64,000 bases of DNA, from positions 3,596,001 through 3,660,000 of the forward strand of contig NZ_CP066831.1 of the NCBI RefSeq assembly GCF_016598615.1, read 5' to 3'. Positions 33,227 through 41,639 of the stretch are shown in pieces (positions within the stretch are counted from its first letter, which is position 1; each line of letters begins with the position of its first letter). Made by a program: the position numbers and the translations under genes. This DNA is from Streptomyces liliifuscus (lineage in GTDB: Bacteria; Actinomycetota; Actinomycetes; Streptomycetales; Streptomycetaceae). The notes below the pieces were generated by a model. The model did not search any database and was not told where the DNA came from. It saw only the letters and a list, made by a program, of their open reading frames with translations.

Positions 33227-35539
33227 GTGTCGAGCGCAGCCGAGCAGGAGGCAGTGCAGGAGGGGCGCGCCCCGGGCGCCGGGCTGCCCGCGCAGCCCGC
33301 CCCCGTGCTGAACGGCAGTCCGCGCGTCGCGCCGGCCGTCCCCGTGTGGCCCGGTGCGCCGACCCCGCTCGGGGCGCGCTTCAGGACCGGGCCCGACGGC
33401 GTCTCGGGCACCAACTTCGCGCTGTGGGCGGGCGGTGCGGAGTCCGTCGAGCTGTGCCTCTTCGACTACGACGGCGGCTCCGGAGCCGCCTCGGGAGACG
33501 CGGGCGGCACGGACGGCGCGAGCACCGAGATCCGGGTGCCCCTCACCGAGCTGACCCACGAGATCTGGCACGGCTTCGTGCCCGGCGTACGGCCCGGGCA
33601 GCGGTACGGCTTCCGGGTGCATGGCCGCTGGGACCCGTGGACCGGCGCCCGCTGGAACCCCGCGAAGCTGCTCCTCGATCCGTACGCCCGTGCCGTGGAC
33701 GGCGACTTCACGCTGCCGCCGGAGGTGTACGGGCATGTGCGCGACTGGCCCCAGCAGCAGGTCGCGGACACCGTGCGCGACGACCGGGACTCCGCCGCGT
33801 ACGTCCCCAAGGGGGTCGTCGTCCACGACGACGCGCCGGACGACGAGTGGACGGACGACCGCCGCCCGAAGACGCCCTGGGCGGACTCGGTCATCTACGA
33901 GCTGCATGTGCGCGGCTTCACGAAGCTGCACCCGGACATCCCGGAGGAACTGCGGGGCACGTACGCGGGGCTGGCGCACCCGGCGGCGATCGAGCACCTG
34001 GTGAAGCTGGGTGTGACGGCGGTTGAGCTACTGCCGGTGCACCAGTTCGCGCACGAGGACCATCTGCTGCGCCGGGGCATGAAGAACTACTGGGGCTACA
34101 ACTCGATCGGCTACTTCGCGCCGCACGCCGGGTACGCGGCCTCGGGGACGACCGGCCAGCAGGTCGGCGAGTTCAAGAGCATGGTGCGCGCGCTGCACGC
34201 CGCCGGTATCGAGGTCATCCTCGACGTGGTCTACAACCACACGGCGGAGGCGGGCGAGCTGGGCCCGACGCTGTCGCTGCGCGGCATCGACAACCGCGGC
34301 TACTACCGGCTGCAGAGCGACGCCCGGCGGTACACGGACTACACGGGCTGCGGCAACACCCTGCACGTCGTACAGCCGCATGTGCTGCGCCTGATCACGG
34401 ACTCGCTGCGCTACTGGGTGACGGAGATGGGGGTGGACGGCTTCCGGTTCGACCTGGCGGCGGCGCTGGCCCGTTCCATGCACGACGTCGACATGCTGTC
34501 CCCGTTCCTGGCGGTGATCGCGCAGGACCCGGTGCTGCGAAGGGTGAAGCTGATCGCGGAACCATGGGATGTCGGCTCGGGCGGCTACCAGGTGGGCGCC
34601 TTCCCTCCCCTGTGGACCGAGTGGAACGACCGCTACCGCAACGCCGTACGGGACTTCTGGCGGGGCGCGCTGCCGGACGTACGGGATCTCGGCTACCGGC
34701 TGTCGGGGTCGAGCGACCTGTACGCGTGGGGCGGGCGGCGGCCCTACGCCTCGGTGAACTTCGTGACGGCCCACGACGGCTTCACCCTGCGGGACCTGGT
34801 GTCGTACGAGCGCAAGCACAACGAGGCCAACGGCGAGGGCAACCGGGACGGCACCGACGACAACCGCGCCTGGAACTGCGGCACGGAGGGCGAGACGGAG
34901 GACGCCCGTGTACGGGGCCTGCGGCGCCGTCAGCTGCGCAACCTGGTCACCACCCTGCTGCTGTCCACGGGCGTGCCGATGCTGGTCGCGGGGGACGAGC
35001 TCGGGCGGACCCAGGGGGGCAACAACAACGCGTACTGCCAGGACAACGAGATCAGCTGGATCGACTGGACCCTGCTCGACGACCCCGACTGGCGGGCCCT
35101 CTTCGACCTGACCGCCCGTCTGATCGCCCTCCGCCACGCCCATCCCGTGCTGCGGCGGCGGGCCTTCTTCTCCGGCCGCGCCCACTCGGCCGACGGGCTG
35201 CGCGACCTGGCGTGGTTCACGGCCCGGGGCGCGGAGATGACGGAACGGGACTGGTACGCGCCCGCGGCGACGCTCGGCATGTATCTGTCCGGGCGGGACA
35301 TTCCCGGCCGGGACGCGCGGGGTGTGCCGGTGACGGACGACAGCTTCCTGGCCGTGCTGCACGCGGGGGACCGGCCCGCGGGCTTCGTCCTGCCGGGGCC
35401 GCCGTGGGCCGAGGCGTACGAGGTTGTCGTCGACACGTCGCGGGAGGAGCAGGTGGCTCCGCCGGGGGTGGTGCACCGGGCGGGGGCGGCGATCACCGTG
35501 CCGGCGCGGGCTGTTCTGTTGCTGCGGGTGGCGGGGTAG
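33227..35539 (+). CDS. glgX: glycogen debranching enzyme GlgX
   Basis: This 770-residue GH13 debranching enzyme hydrolyses alpha-1,6 branches of limit dextrins. GTG 33227 has AGGAGG nine bases ahead. The N-terminal CBM48 region starts at GARFRTGPDGVSGTNFALW (about 45-63). The GH13 motifs are in order: VILDVVYNHTAEAGELGPTLS, DGFRFDLAAAL (nucleophile Asp), KLIAEPWDVGSGGYQVG (acid/base Glu) and NFVTAHDGFTLRDL (transition-state Asp). GDELGRTQGGNNNAYCQDNEISWIDW is diagnostic for GlgX. It is separated by about 22 kb from glgE and 18 kb from glgP but belongs to the same alpha-glucan economy. Confidence 0.95.
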   Translation: MSSAAEQEAVQEGRAPGAGLPAQPAPVLNGSPRVAPAVPVWPGAPTPLGARFRTGPDGVSGTNFALWAGGAESVELCLFDYDGGSGAASGDAGGTDGASTEIRVPLTELTHEIWHGFVPGVRPGQRYGFRVHGRWDPWTGARWNPAKLLLDPYARAVDGDFTLPPEVYGHVRDWPQQQVADTVRDDRDSAAYVPKGVVVHDDAPDDEWTDDRRPKTPWADSVIYELHVRGFTKLHPDIPEELRGTYAGLAHPAAIEHLVKLGVTAVELLPVHQFAHEDHLLRRGMKNYWGYNSIGYFAPHAGYAASGTTGQQVGEFKSMVRALHAAGIEVILDVVYNHTAEAGELGPTLSLRGIDNRGYYRLQSDARRYTDYTGCGNTLHVVQPHVLRLITDSLRYWVTEMGVDGFRFDLAAALARSMHDVDMLSPFLAVIAQDPVLRRVKLIAEPWDVGSGGYQVGAFPPLWTEWNDRYRNAVRDFWRGALPDVRDLGYRLSGSSDLYAWGGRRPYASVNFVTAHDGFTLRDLVSYERKHNEANGEGNRDGTDDNRAWNCGTEGETEDARVRGLRRRQLRNLVTTLLLSTGVPMLVAGDELGRTQGGNNNAYCQDNEISWIDWTLLDDPDWRALFDLTARLIALRHAHPVLRRRAFFSGRAHSADGLRDLAWFTARGAEMTERDWYAPAATLGMYLSGRDIPGRDARGVPVTDDSFLAVLHAGDRPAGFVLPGPPWAEAYEVVVDTSREEQVAPPGVVHRAGAAITVPARAVLLLRVAG

Positions 35540-35549
35540 GGCCTTTTTT

Positions 35550-35646
35550 CGCCCCCGCCGCCCCTACCCATTCCCGTCCCTTACTCAGGGGCTCCGCCCC
35601 CGAACCCCCAAAAAGACCAAAAGACTGCGCAGTTCCCCGCGCCCCT
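35550..35646 (+). repeat. partial copy of the 183-bp extragenic element
   Basis: It repeats the left half of 28387-28477 nearly base for base (CGCCCCCGCCGCCCCTACCC start, GGGGCTCCGCCCCCGAACCC middle), with a 10-base insertion-like AAAAGACCAA stretch before the ACTGCGCAGTTCCCC core. Confidence 0.8.
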
Positions 35647-35669
35647 TTAAGGGGCGCGGGGAACTGCGC
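35627..35669. terminator. bidirectional terminator between glgX and the response regulator gene
   Basis: Perfect 21-base arms (35627-35647 and 35649-35669) with a single central base, built from the REP-like core in both orientations. It lies between convergent genes. Confidence 0.85.
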
Positions 35670-35701
35670 TACCAGCCACAACGCACCCGCACCCGACCGG
35701 A

Positions 35702-36382
35702 TCAGCCCAGGATTCCCCGCTCGTACGCCACCGCCACCGCCGCCGCTCGGTCCTTGACGCCCAACTTGGTGTAGAGGTGGGTCAGGTGGGTCTTCACGGT
35801 CGCCTCGCTGATGAAGAGTTCGCGGGCGATCTCGCGGTTCGAGGTGCCTTTGGCGACCAGGGCGAGGACCTCGCGTTCGCGGGCGGAGAGCGGCTCGTTG
35901 CCGGGGGCCCTGGGCGTGCGGACCGCGGAGACCAGCCGGGAGGCCACGGCCGGGGAGAGGACCGTACGGCCCTGGGCGGCCGCCCGCACGGCGGTGAACA
36001 GCTCGTCGCGGGGCGCGTCCTTGAGGAGGTACCCCGTCGCGCCCGCCTCGATCGCGGGGATCGTGTCGGAGTCGGTGTCGTACGTCGTCAGGACGAGGAC
36101 CTTGGCGCGGGCGCCCGCGCGGGTGAGGTGCGCGATCGCCTCGACCCCGCCGCCGCCCGGCATGCGCAGGTCCATCAGGATCACGTCGGGGTCGAGCGCG
36201 GCGGCCTTCTCGACCGCCTCGACGCCGTTCGACGCCTCGCCCAGTACGCGGAATCCGGGCTCGGACTCGAACATGCCGCGCAGACCGTCCCGTACGACGG
36301 GATGGTCGTCCACTACGAGGAGGGAGATCGTCCCCTCACGCGTGCGCTCTTCCGTGCCGTCGTCTGTCGCGTCATCTGTCAT
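35702..36382 (-). CDS. NarL/LuxR-type response regulator
   Basis: This 226-residue regulator has a receiver domain at about 20-135 with the acidic pair Asp25-Asp26 (VVDDHPVV), phospho-acceptor Asp71 (VILMDLRMP) and the Thr/Lys switch residues (VLTTYDTD, LLKDAPRDEL). The DNA-binding domain is LSAREREVLALVAKGTSNREIARELFISEATVKTHLTHLYTKL (about 165-207). Its start overlaps the kinase gene by 11 bases, so it is coupled to it. The upstream exporter genes on the same strand are probable targets, as in many actinobacterial kinase-regulator-ABC modules. Confidence 0.95.
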   Translation of the reverse strand: MTDDATDDGTEERTREGTISLLVVDDHPVVRDGLRGMFESEPGFRVLGEASNGVEAVEKAAALDPDVILMDLRMPGGGGVEAIAHLTRAGARAKVLVLTTYDTDSDTIPAIEAGATGYLLKDAPRDELFTAVRAAAQGRTVLSPAVASRLVSAVRTPRAPGNEPLSAREREVLALVAKGTSNREIARELFISEATVKTHLTHLYTKLGVKDRAAAVAVAYERGILG

Positions 36383-37637
36383 GGCGTAGCAACGGTACGC
36401 GAGCGGAGAGGGCCGTGCCGTGGCCCGGCTCGGACTCGACCGTGAGGGAGCCCGTGACGCGTTCGGCGCGGGCGCGCATGCCGTCGAGGCCGAAGCCGGC
36501 GGCGGTGGAGCGAGCGGGGACGGCGAGCGGGTCGAAGCCGCGGCCGTCGTCGCGGATGTCCAGGATCACCTCGTCGCCGAGGAAGGTCAGGGTGAGGCCG
36601 AGGCGGGTGGCGTGGGCGTGCCGGGAGGCGTTGGACAGGGCTTCCTGGGCGATGCGCAGGAGGGTCGCCGAGATCTCCTCGTGGAGCTGCTCGGCGGTGC
36701 CGGTGACGGTGAACTCGGCGCGTACGCCCGTCCGTTCGCCCCATTCGGCGACCGTCTTCTTCAGGGCCTCGGGCAGTCCGTCGTTCTCCAGGGCCACGGG
36801 GGCGAGGTTCTGCACGGAGCGGCGGGCCTCGCCGAGGCTGTGGCGCGCGAGGGCGGAGGCGCGGTCGAGATGGGTGCGGGCGGTGGTCAGATCGGGGGCG
36901 CTCCCGACGACCTGGAGCTGGGCGATGATGCCGGTCAGGCCCTGGGCGATGGTGTCGTGGATCTCGGCGGCGAGGCGCCGGCGTTCGTCGGCGACCCCGG
37001 CCTCCCTCGCCTGGACGAGGAGTTGGGCGTGCAGGGCGGCGTTCTCGTCGAGGGCCTGTTGCAGGGCGGTGTTGGTGCGTTCGAGCTCGGCGATGGTCCC
37101 GGCCCGCTCGCGGGAGCGCTGCTCCTCCTGCTCGGTGACATGGGCGACGAGTGCCTGGAGGCCGAAGTTGGCGACGAGGAGCGCGGCGAACGCTGCCCAC
37201 TGGGCCCCGCTCCTGAACGGCAGCCCACCGGCCTGCGCACTGGCCACGGTGACCGCGCTGGCGAACAGCCCGAGCCGCCGCCACAAGCCCGGGATCAGCT
37301 CGTCGGCGTCCATGTAACCGGTGGCCGCGTAGAACGCGAAGAACGGGTTGAGCCAGGTGAGCGCGAAGGCGATCGCCCAGCGGACGACGTAGTACGCCGT
37401 CCCGGCCCGGGACGGGGTCCTGCCGCGGTTCGCCCGGCGGGAGCGGGTGCCCTGCCACCAGAACTGGAGCGCGAGCCCGGCGGCGACCAGGGCCCCGGCG
37501 GCCTGCCACTCCGCGGGGCCGTCCATCAGGTCGGCGGCGACGACCGCGAGGACGGCGCTGATGCCGAGCAGCCCGTACGGCCCCCAGGTGTGCAGCTGCT
37601 CCATGCGCCGGTCGAGCTGTGTGTCCGCCGCGGTCAT
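36372..37637 (-). CDS. NarL-type sensor histidine kinase
   Basis: This 421-residue kinase has five to six hydrophobic segments in the first 165 residues with no extracellular domain, so it likely senses something in or at the membrane. The HisKA_3 phospho-acceptor is His227 in DERRRLAAEIHDTIAQGLTG. The ATPase domain has NASRHAHATRLGLTL (N-box), DIRDDGRGFDP (G1) and GFGLDGMRARAERVTGSL (G2). Membrane-sensing kinases of this shape often control adjacent drug exporters. ATG 37637 is chosen over a start 14 codons earlier. Confidence 0.95.
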   Translation of the reverse strand: MTAADTQLDRRMEQLHTWGPYGLLGISAVLAVVAADLMDGPAEWQAAGALVAAGLALQFWWQGTRSRRANRGRTPSRAGTAYYVVRWAIAFALTWLNPFFAFYAATGYMDADELIPGLWRRLGLFASAVTVASAQAGGLPFRSGAQWAAFAALLVANFGLQALVAHVTEQEEQRSRERAGTIAELERTNTALQQALDENAALHAQLLVQAREAGVADERRRLAAEIHDTIAQGLTGIIAQLQVVGSAPDLTTARTHLDRASALARHSLGEARRSVQNLAPVALENDGLPEALKKTVAEWGERTGVRAEFTVTGTAEQLHEEISATLLRIAQEALSNASRHAHATRLGLTLTFLGDEVILDIRDDGRGFDPLAVPARSTAAGFGLDGMRARAERVTGSLTVESEPGHGTALSARVPLLRHDR

Positions 37638-37683
37638 GCACCCAGTCTGCACTCGGTCGCCCACTCCCACCGGAACCACTCGC

Positions 37684-38493
37684 CTACTCCCACCGGAACC
37701 AGCGGGACGCCGCCGCCGTCAGCAGCACGGTCCAGGCCACGAGCACGCCCAGGTGGTCCCAGCCGGGCCAGTCGCCCGCCGCCGCCTGGTTCAGGGCCTC
37801 GGCCGCGGCGCCGAACGGGGTGAAGCCGACGACCCGGGCCAGTACGTCGGGCATGGTCTGCACCGGCATCCACACACCCGCGCAGAACATCGCCGGGAAG
37901 AACACGGCGGACCCGATGGCGCCCGCGATCTTCGTCGTCCGGGACAGCGCCGAGATCACCGCACCCAGGGCGAGGGCCGCAAGGACGGCCAGGACCAGCG
38001 CCAGCGCGTATCCGAAGGGCTGCTCGGGCAGTCGTACGTCGAAGGCGAGGCGGCCGACCGCGAGGGCCAGCAGGGACGACACCAGGGCGGCCCCGCCGTA
38101 CAGCAGCATCTGCGCGGACAGCAGGGCGGCGGGCCGGACCGGGGTGGTGGACATCCGGCGCAGGATGCCGCGCTCGCGGTAGCCGGTGAGGGTCTGCGGC
38201 ATCGCCTGCAGACCGCCGACGGTCAGGCCGAGCAGCACGCTCACCGGGACGTAGGCGTCGACCGGGCGCAGCCCGCCGAAGTCCGGGTCGGCGTCCCGGA
38301 AGGCGGGGATCGAGCCGAGGATCACCAGCAGCAGGGTCGGGAACCCGAGGATCCAGAAGAGACTGCCGGGTTCCCTGCGGAAGAGGCGGACCTCGCTCTT
38401 CAGTACGGCGGGGTTGACGAGGGCCGTCATTCCGAGGGCCGTCTTTCCGAGGGCGGTGTCGCCAGGGGCGGTGTTGCCGAGGGCCGTACTCAT
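37684..38493 (-). CDS. ABC-2 type exporter permease
   Basis: This 269-residue permease has six helices: about 40-60, 75-95, 120-145 (MLLYGGAALVSSLLALAVG), 155-178, 185-205 and 240-260. The family signature lies around TGYRERGILRRMSTTPVRPAALLSAQM (about 100-125) and FFPAMFCAGVWMPVQTMPD. The N-terminus shows a fivefold (ALGxT) repeat from an imperfect 15-base DNA repeat; Met at 38442 is an alternative start after it. ATG overlaps the stop of the ATPase gene by four bases. Together they resemble DrrAB-type exporters of lipids or hydrophobic drugs. Confidence 0.88.
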   Translation of the reverse strand: MSTALGNTAPGDTALGKTALGMTALVNPAVLKSEVRLFRREPGSLFWILGFPTLLLVILGSIPAFRDADPDFGGLRPVDAYVPVSVLLGLTVGGLQAMPQTLTGYRERGILRRMSTTPVRPAALLSAQMLLYGGAALVSSLLALAVGRLAFDVRLPEQPFGYALALVLAVLAALALGAVISALSRTTKIAGAIGSAVFFPAMFCAGVWMPVQTMPDVLARVVGFTPFGAAAEALNQAAAGDWPGWDHLGVLVAWTVLLTAAASRWFRWE

Positions 38494-39464
38494 GCCGCTG
38501 CCTCCTTCGTGGCGTCGTCGGTGTCGCCGTTGGCGCCGTCCTTGGTGGTGTCGTCGGTGGCGTCCTTCGTGAGGTCGAGGAACGCGTCGTCAAGCGTGGC
38601 GTCGGTGACGCGGAGTTGGTGGGCCGTGACGTGGGTGCGGGCGAGGAGGGTGATGACGGCGTTGACGGTCTCGTCGGTGCCGGACAGGGTGACGCGGCCG
38701 TCCTTGTACTCGACCGAGGCGAGCGCGGGGAGCGCGTTCAGGTCACTGTCGTCCAGCCGGGTGGACGGGGTGAAGCTGATGACGGTGGCGCCCGCCGAGC
38801 GGCGGATCAGACCGGCCGGGGTGTCGAGCGCGGCCACCCGGCCCTTGTCGATCACGGCGATCCGGTCGCAGAGCCGTTGCGCCTCCTCCATGAAGTGCGT
38901 GACGAGCAGGACGGTGACGCCGTTCGCGCGGATGTCCTCGATGAGCTCCCAGGTGTCGCGGCGGGCCCGTGGATCGAGGCCGGTGGTCAGCTCGTCGAGG
39001 ACGACGATCCGGGGGTTGCCGATGAGGGCGAGCGCGATGAACAGGCGCTGCTTCTGGCCGCCGGAGAGCTTGGCGAAGCGGGTGGTGAGCTTGTCGGTGA
39101 GGCCGAGGCGTTCGGCGAGGGGCCGCCAGTCGAGCGGGCGGGTGTAGAAGGCGGCGTACAGCTCCAGGGCCTCTCGGACGGTGAGTTTGGCCTGCAGCTC
39201 GCTCTCCTGGAGCTGCGCGCCGAGCACTCGGCGGGTGGCCGCGTGTTCGGTGACGGGGTCGAGGCCGGTCACCCGGACACGGCCCGCGTCGGGTACGCGC
39301 AGGCCCTCGACGCACTCGACGGTGGTGGTCTTGCCCGCGCCGTTCGGGCCGAGGACGCCGAAGATCTCGCCCTCCTCGACCGTGAAGGAGACGCGGTCGA
39401 CGGCGGGCCTGCCGCCGTAGGACTTGCGCAGATCGCTGACTTCGATCACGGGTGTGGATGCCAT
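38490..39464 (-). CDS. DrrA-type ABC exporter ATPase
   Basis: This 324-residue ATPase starts with ATG 39464, opening with PVIEVSDLRKSYGGRPAVDRVSF. Walker A is GPNGAGKTTT (about 40-49), signature LSGGQKQRLFIALAL, Walker B IVVLDELTTGLD, and H-loop LLVTHFMEEAQRLCD. A C-terminal domain of about 90 residues (DrrA-like) follows, ending in a Thr/Asp-rich low-complexity tail (TKDATDDTTKDGANGDTDDATKEA). The order ATPase-permease-kinase-regulator suggests one transcript starting near the palindrome at 39522. Confidence 0.92.
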   Translation of the reverse strand: MASTPVIEVSDLRKSYGGRPAVDRVSFTVEEGEIFGVLGPNGAGKTTTVECVEGLRVPDAGRVRVTGLDPVTEHAATRRVLGAQLQESELQAKLTVREALELYAAFYTRPLDWRPLAERLGLTDKLTTRFAKLSGGQKQRLFIALALIGNPRIVVLDELTTGLDPRARRDTWELIEDIRANGVTVLLVTHFMEEAQRLCDRIAVIDKGRVAALDTPAGLIRRSAGATVISFTPSTRLDDSDLNALPALASVEYKDGRVTLSGTDETVNAVITLLARTHVTAHQLRVTDATLDDAFLDLTKDATDDTTKDGANGDTDDATKEAAA

Positions 39465-39521
39465 GCTCCGAGAGTCCCGCCGCGGCGGGGTCCGCCACAT
39501 CGGCCGTCGCGCTCGAAGGCG

Positions 39522-39541
39522 CATCAACCGATCGGTTGATG
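39522..39541. promoter_or_regulatory. 20-bp perfect palindrome, candidate operator
   Basis: CATCAACCGA and its exact reverse complement TCGGTTGATG are joined without a spacer. It lies 58 bases upstream of the ABC ATPase start and 172 bases upstream of the divergent ABC exporter start. Palindromes of this size are typical for TetR-family dimers, but no TetR gene is adjacent. Confidence 0.65.
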
Positions 39542-39713
39542 CCGCCGTACGACCCGGCCGCCCTCGCGCGCACGACGTGCCCCGCCCGCGCGCGCGACCT
39601 GCCCTGCCCGCGCGCACGACCCGTCGGACACGCAGGTCGTAGGACCAGCGGCGGATCCGGGACCGGCCAAAACTCGGTGGGCGTTGTCAGTGCCGATCCG
39701 TAGGCTCGCGTTG

Positions 39714-41639
39714 ATGCCCACTACACCCGCGCCTGCCGACACCCCCGCCGAGGAAGCCCGAGAAACCCGACCGGCCAGGAGCCGTTCCGCCGTAAGAAGC
39801 CTGCTGCGCCTGTGGCCGTACGTGCGGCCCGTGCGCGCCCGGCTCTTCACGGCGGCCGTCGTCGCGGTCCTCGCCTCGTGCACGGGGCTGGTGATTCCGC
39901 TCGTTCTGAAGTGGATCGTGGACGGTCCGGTGGCCGACCGGGACACGGGCGGGGTGTGGCTCGGGGCGCTGTATCTGCTGCTGCTCGGGCTCGCCGAGGC
40001 GGCGCTCTTCGGGCTGCGGCGGTGGCTCGTGGCCCGGCCGCTGGCCGGGGTCGAGGCGTCGATGCGGGCGGATCTGTACCGGCATCTGCAGCGGCTGCCG
40101 GTGGCGTTCCACGACCGTTGGCCCTCGGGGCAGTTGCTGTCGCGCGGCACGACGGATCTGATGCTGCTGCGGATGTTCCTCGCCTTCCCGCTGACGTTCC
40201 TGCTGGTCAACGGCGTGACGATTCTGGTGGGCTTCATCATCATGCTGGCCCAGGAGTGGACGCTCGGGCTGGTGCTGCTCGCGCCCGCCGTGCCCGTGAT
40301 GATCGTCTGCTGGCTCTTCGAGAAGCGGTACTCGAAGGTGGCGCGGCGGGCGCAGGACCAGGTCGGTGATCTGACGACGCTCGTCGAGGAGAGCGTGCTC
40401 GGCATCCGGATCATCAAGGGCTTCGGACGCCATCGCAGTCAGGCCCTCGCCTTCCGGGACCTCTCCCGCACCCTGCGCGGCACGGAGCTCGCCAAGGCGC
40501 GTCTGCTCGCCTGGATCTTCGCCGCGATCACGATCCTGCCCGAACTCGCCATCGGCGCGGCGCTCGTGCTCGGGACGGTGCAGGTGGCGGACGGCGAGCT
40601 GTCCACCGGCACGCTGGTCGCCTTCCTGTCCACGGCTCTCGCGCTGCGCTGGCCCATCGAGTCGATCGGCTTCCTGCTGGCGATGAGCCAGGAGGCGGCG
40701 ACGGCGACGGAGCGGTACTTCGAGGTGATGGACGCGGAACCGGAGTCCGGCCCGGTCGTCCCGCCTCGGCACGCCGTGGCCGCAGCGGCGGAGGCGAAGA
40801 CGGGCGCGGCCGTGGGCACCGGCACGGTCGCCACCGCCACCGCCACCGCCACCGCCACCGGCGGACTGCGTTTTCACGCCGTCCGGTTCCGCTACCCGGA
40901 CGCCCCGGCCGGCTCCGCTCCCGTGCTCGACCGCATCGACCTCCACATCCGCCCCGGCGAGACCATGGCCCTCGTCGGCGGGACCGGCACCGGGAAGACG
41001 ACGCTCACCGCGCTCGTCCCCCGGCTGCACGAGGTCACGTCAGGCCGGATCACCCTGGACGGCGTGGACATCACGGAGATGTCCCGGGAAACGCTGCGCG
41101 CACTCGTGGCCGTCGCCTTCGAGGAGCCGACGCTCTTCTCCGCGAGCGTCGGCGAGAACGTCCTCATGGGCGCCGAGGCCCACGCGGGCGAGACCGAGCT
41201 GAACCGTGCCCTGGCCGTCGCACAGGCGGACTTCGTCCACGCGCTGCCGCAGGACACGGACACACAGGTCGGCGAGCAGGGCCTCAGCCTCTCCGGCGGA
41301 CAGCGCCAACGCCTCGCCCTGGCGCGGGCCGTGGTCGGCAGACCCCGCTTCCTCGTCCTGGACGACCCCCTGTCGGCCCTGGACGTGCACACGGAGGCCC
41401 TGGTCGAGGCGGCCCTGCGCCGCGTCCTCGCCGACACGACCGCCCTCGTCGTGGCCCACCGCCCGTCCACGGTCATGCTCGCCGACCGGGTGGCCCTGCT
41501 CTCCGAGGGCCGCATCACCGCCGTCGGCACGCATCACGAACTGCTGCGTACGAGCGCGGAGTACGCCTGGCTGATGTCCGGGACGGCAGAGACGACGGCA
41601 GCGACGACGACAGCGACGAGCGAGGGGGACAACCGATGA
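39714..41639 (+). CDS. ABC exporter subunit (heterodimer A, degenerate Walker B)
   Basis: This 641-residue transporter half has a transmembrane domain (about 35-330, six helices) and a nucleotide-binding domain (about 395-620). Walker A is VGGTGTGKTT, signature LSLSGGQRQRL (canonical), Walker B FLVLDDPLSALD, where the catalytic Glu is replaced by Asp, and H-loop VVAHRPST. A Thr-Ala repeat (from CCACCG hexanucleotides) joins the two domains. ATG 39714 is chosen over an upstream ATG at 39684. It overlaps the next ABC gene by four bases. It pairs with that gene so that this subunit's intact signature and the partner's intact Walker motifs form the working ATP site. Confidence 0.92.
   Translation: MPTTPAPADTPAEEARETRPARSRSAVRSLLRLWPYVRPVRARLFTAAVVAVLASCTGLVIPLVLKWIVDGPVADRDTGGVWLGALYLLLLGLAEAALFGLRRWLVARPLAGVEASMRADLYRHLQRLPVAFHDRWPSGQLLSRGTTDLMLLRMFLAFPLTFLLVNGVTILVGFIIMLAQEWTLGLVLLAPAVPVMIVCWLFEKRYSKVARRAQDQVGDLTTLVEESVLGIRIIKGFGRHRSQALAFRDLSRTLRGTELAKARLLAWIFAAITILPELAIGAALVLGTVQVADGELSTGTLVAFLSTALALRWPIESIGFLLAMSQEAATATERYFEVMDAEPESGPVVPPRHAVAAAAEAKTGAAVGTGTVATATATATATGGLRFHAVRFRYPDAPAGSAPVLDRIDLHIRPGETMALVGGTGTGKTTLTALVPRLHEVTSGRITLDGVDITEMSRETLRALVAVAFEEPTLFSASVGENVLMGAEAHAGETELNRALAVAQADFVHALPQDTDTQVGEQGLSLSGGQRQRLALARAVVGRPRFLVLDDPLSALDVHTEALVEAALRRVLADTTALVVAHRPSTVMLADRVALLSEGRITAVGTHHELLRTSAEYAWLMSGTAETTAATTTATSEGDNR
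40829..40861 (+). repeat. hexanucleotide microsatellite in ABC linker
   Basis: The unit CCACCG is repeated about five times, encoding an alternating Thr-Ala linker between membrane and ATPase domains. It keeps the reading frame at any copy number. Confidence 0.7.

Noticed and set aside
40829..40861. CCACCG repeat considered as a regulatory array.
   Set aside because: It is within the coding sequence and encodes a Thr-Ala linker between two ABC domains, so a coding explanation suffices.
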